Assembly (NCBI GenBank): GCA_902462525.1
Contig: CABQCA010000044.1
Location: forward strand, 1-14,820
Length of the DNA: 14,820 nucleotides
From: an uncultured Porphyromonadaceae bacterium
GTDB lineage: Bacteria; Bacteroidota; Bacteroidia; Bacteroidales; Muribaculaceae
Direction: 5' to 3'
The notes under the pieces are model-generated. The model was not told the origin of the DNA. It made no database searches and saw only the letters and a list, made by a program, of their open reading frames with translations. Below, piece after piece: positions 14,490-14,820 of this stretch. Each line of letters starts with the position of its first letter. Position 1 is the first letter of the stretch. The position numbers and the translations under genes are program-made.

Positions 14490-14820
14490 ATGAAAGCCAA
14501 CAATCTGGTAATATACAATTCGTTGTCGCGACAGAAAGAGGCTTTTCGGCCGCTTGCAGCACCCAATGTGGGCATGTATGTGTGCGGTCCTACTGTCTAC
14601 GGTGACGGCCATCTGGGCCATGCGCGCCCGGCCATCACCTTCGACATTGTTTTCCGTTACCTCACCCATCTTGGCTACAAGGTTCGCTATGTCCGCAACA
14701 TAACCGATGTAGGCCACCTCGAGCACGATGCTGACGACGGGGAGGACAAGATTGCGAAAAAGGCTCGGCTCGAGCAGCTCGAGCCCATGGAAGTGGTGCA
14801 GCACTACCTGCTCCGCTATC
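14490..14820 (+). CDS. cysS: Cysteinyl-tRNA synthetase, 5' part (runs off the window)
   Basis: This enzyme charges tRNA-Cys with cysteine in the cytosol. The 110 residues present include YVCGPTVYGDGHLGHARP (30-47), with Cys32 as a zinc ligand and H41-L-G-H44 as the class I HIGH signature, followed by ITFDIVFRYL. The segment NITDVGHL...DADDGEDKIAKK replaces the shorter NITDVDDKI of E. coli CysRS and is the form I know from Bacteroidetes. The ATG at 14490 gives a normal N-terminus. The KMSKS loop and anticodon-binding domain lie beyond the window. It starts 12 bases after the DUF3467 stop. Confidence 0.95.
   Translation, partial: MKANNLVIYNSLSRQKEAFRPLAAPNVGMYVCGPTVYGDGHLGHARPAITFDIVFRYLTHLGYKVRYVRNITDVGHLEHDADDGEDKIAKKARLEQLEPMEVVQHYLLRY

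Overview
The window looks like chromosomal DNA of a Bacteroidales bacterium. The evidence is two exact matches to the Bacteroidetes -7 promoter element TAnnTTTG, a SlyD-like isomerase with a cysteine-only tail, a LolD-type ATPase, a DUF3467 protein, a NigD-like lipoprotein, and a cysteinyl-tRNA synthetase with the Bacteroidetes-style NITDVGHL...DADDGEDKI segment. A Muribaculaceae-like host is a guess from the GC-rich core genes and gene set, not something the sequence proves.

Bases 1 to about 3505 are accessory DNA, visibly more AT-rich than the rest. The window opens inside the C-terminus of an Rhs/YD-repeat polymorphic toxin, whose variable tip carries a complete JAMM metalloprotease motif (JAB-like toxin). 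It is followed by an unknown exported protein (672-1376). Next come what look like two displaced toxin 3' tips (about 1381-1704 and 2492-2619). Each lies only 3 to 4 bases upstream of an unrecognised gene (1708 and 2624). This is the expected layout of an Rhs orphan toxin-tip/immunity array. Several members are decayed: stops and frame changes in the first tip, a one-base frame change in the second, and a frame change in an A7 run in the last putative immunity gene. A truncated secreted protein (3251-3505) closes the region.

From about 3540 onward the DNA is GC-rich, every gene is on the + strand and packing is tight. A promoter with a 5' hairpin leads a five-repeat DUF349 protein. A large two-stage hairpin follows, then a polyprenyl-phosphate sugar-1-phosphate transferase that starts surface polysaccharide synthesis. 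This gene overlaps by one base a RecB/AddA-like helicase-nuclease with all major SF1 motifs and a C-terminal PD-(D/E)XK nuclease. Then come an exported C69 dipeptidase, a SlyD-like prolyl isomerase with its own -7 element, a LolD-like ATPase, a NigD-like lipoprotein, a DUF3467 protein and the 5' part of cysS, which runs off the end.

The core genes are housekeeping or envelope functions with no obvious single pathway. The part worth a second look is the toxin array at the left edge: three different toxin C-termini, each with a neighbour that could be its immunity or partner gene, in under 3.3 kb.
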